Position numbers and translations under genes: made by a program
Source: JAUVXJ01 sp034430275
GTDB taxonomy: Bacteria; Chloroflexota; Anaerolineae; UBA7937; B3-Chlor
Direction of reading: 5' to 3'
Assembly (NCBI GenBank): GCA_034430275.1
Contig: DAOUEW010000321.1
Location: 1 to 6,091 of the forward strand
Length of the DNA: 6,091 nt
The notes under the pieces: model-generated
Database searches by the model: none
What the model saw: the letters and a program-made list of their open reading frames with translations, nothing else
What the model was told of the DNA's origin: nothing
Shown here: piece by piece, positions 6,007-6,091 of the stretch
How positions within the stretch are numbered: position 1 is the stretch's first letter
Layout: every line of letters begins with the position of its first letter

Positions 6007-6091
6007 TCAGATGGCAGCCTTGTCCCGCAAGAAGGTGAAGACGGTTCTGATGAGGATCTTCAGATCGAAGAAGATGGACCAATTCTCGATG
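6007..6091 (-). CDS. Undecaprenyl-phosphate sugar phosphotransferase, C-terminal fragment
   Basis: The minus-strand frame enters from the right edge and stops at TGA 6007-6009. The visible 27 complete codons include IENWSIFFDLKILIRT, the conserved C-terminal motif of the bacterial sugar transferase family (PF02397; WcaJ, WbaP, PglC and relatives), in which the Trp, Asp-Leu and Arg-Thr spacing is typical. The protein then ends after a short tail, as usual. Such enzymes move a sugar-1-phosphate onto undecaprenyl phosphate at the inner membrane, the first step of exopolysaccharide, capsule or O-antigen repeat synthesis. The catalytic part and N-terminal membrane segments lie outside the window, so the sugar and subtype cannot be named. 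Confidence 0.85.
   Translation of the reverse strand, partial: IENWSIFFDLKILIRTVFTFLRDKAAI

Overview
The window is about 6.1 kb of fairly GC-rich bacterial DNA, and every gene I can support is on the minus strand. It reads from right to left as: the C-terminal end of an undecaprenyl-phosphate sugar transferase, a four-gene ABC-2/Gld-type transport operon, and an N-terminally complete but truncated multidomain sensor histidine kinase. There are no mobile elements, CRISPR arrays, rRNA or tRNA genes.

Taxonomy can only be inferred. The gene order ATPase, ABC-2 permease, GldG-like protein, DUF4340 protein, the REC-GAF-PAS-HisKA kinase architecture and the Pro/Thr-rich extracytoplasmic tail all suit Chloroflexota (Anaerolineae-like) or a similar environmental lineage. 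No marker gene is present to settle it.

Region by region: (1) 6007-6091 encodes the last 28 residues of a WcaJ/WbaP-type sugar transferase, which starts exopolysaccharide or O-antigen repeat synthesis. (2) 5730-6006 is a non-coding gap with a candidate sigma70 promoter and a 9-bp inverted repeat ahead of the ABC operon. (3) 5717-1870 is a tight operon. The ATPase stop abuts the permease start (TAG/ATG), the permease stop abuts the gldG-like start (TAG/ATG), and five bases separate gldG from the DUF4340 gene. Each downstream Shine-Dalgarno lies inside the end of the preceding gene, so translation is probably coupled. (4) 1440-1869 is a 430-base gap with no convincing gene. It holds small palindromes and a good promoter (TTGACA, 17 bp, TGC-TTGAAT) for the kinase. 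(5) 1439-1 encodes the kinase, cut by the window edge just after its phospho-accepting histidine box.

Functionally, the ATPase and permease should form an ABC-2 transporter core. The GldG-like and DUF4340 proteins are membrane-anchored with large extracytoplasmic domains, so they probably form an auxiliary module on the outer face of the membrane. In Bacteroidetes the GldA/F/G homologues are linked to gliding; here the substrate and role are unknown. The neighbouring sugar transferase hints at an envelope or polysaccharide setting, but nothing in the window proves a link. The most distinctive details are the degenerate receiver domain of the kinase, the Ala in the Walker A motif of the ATPase, the single short DUF4340 unit with a Pro/Thr tail, and the inverted repeat in the operon leader.
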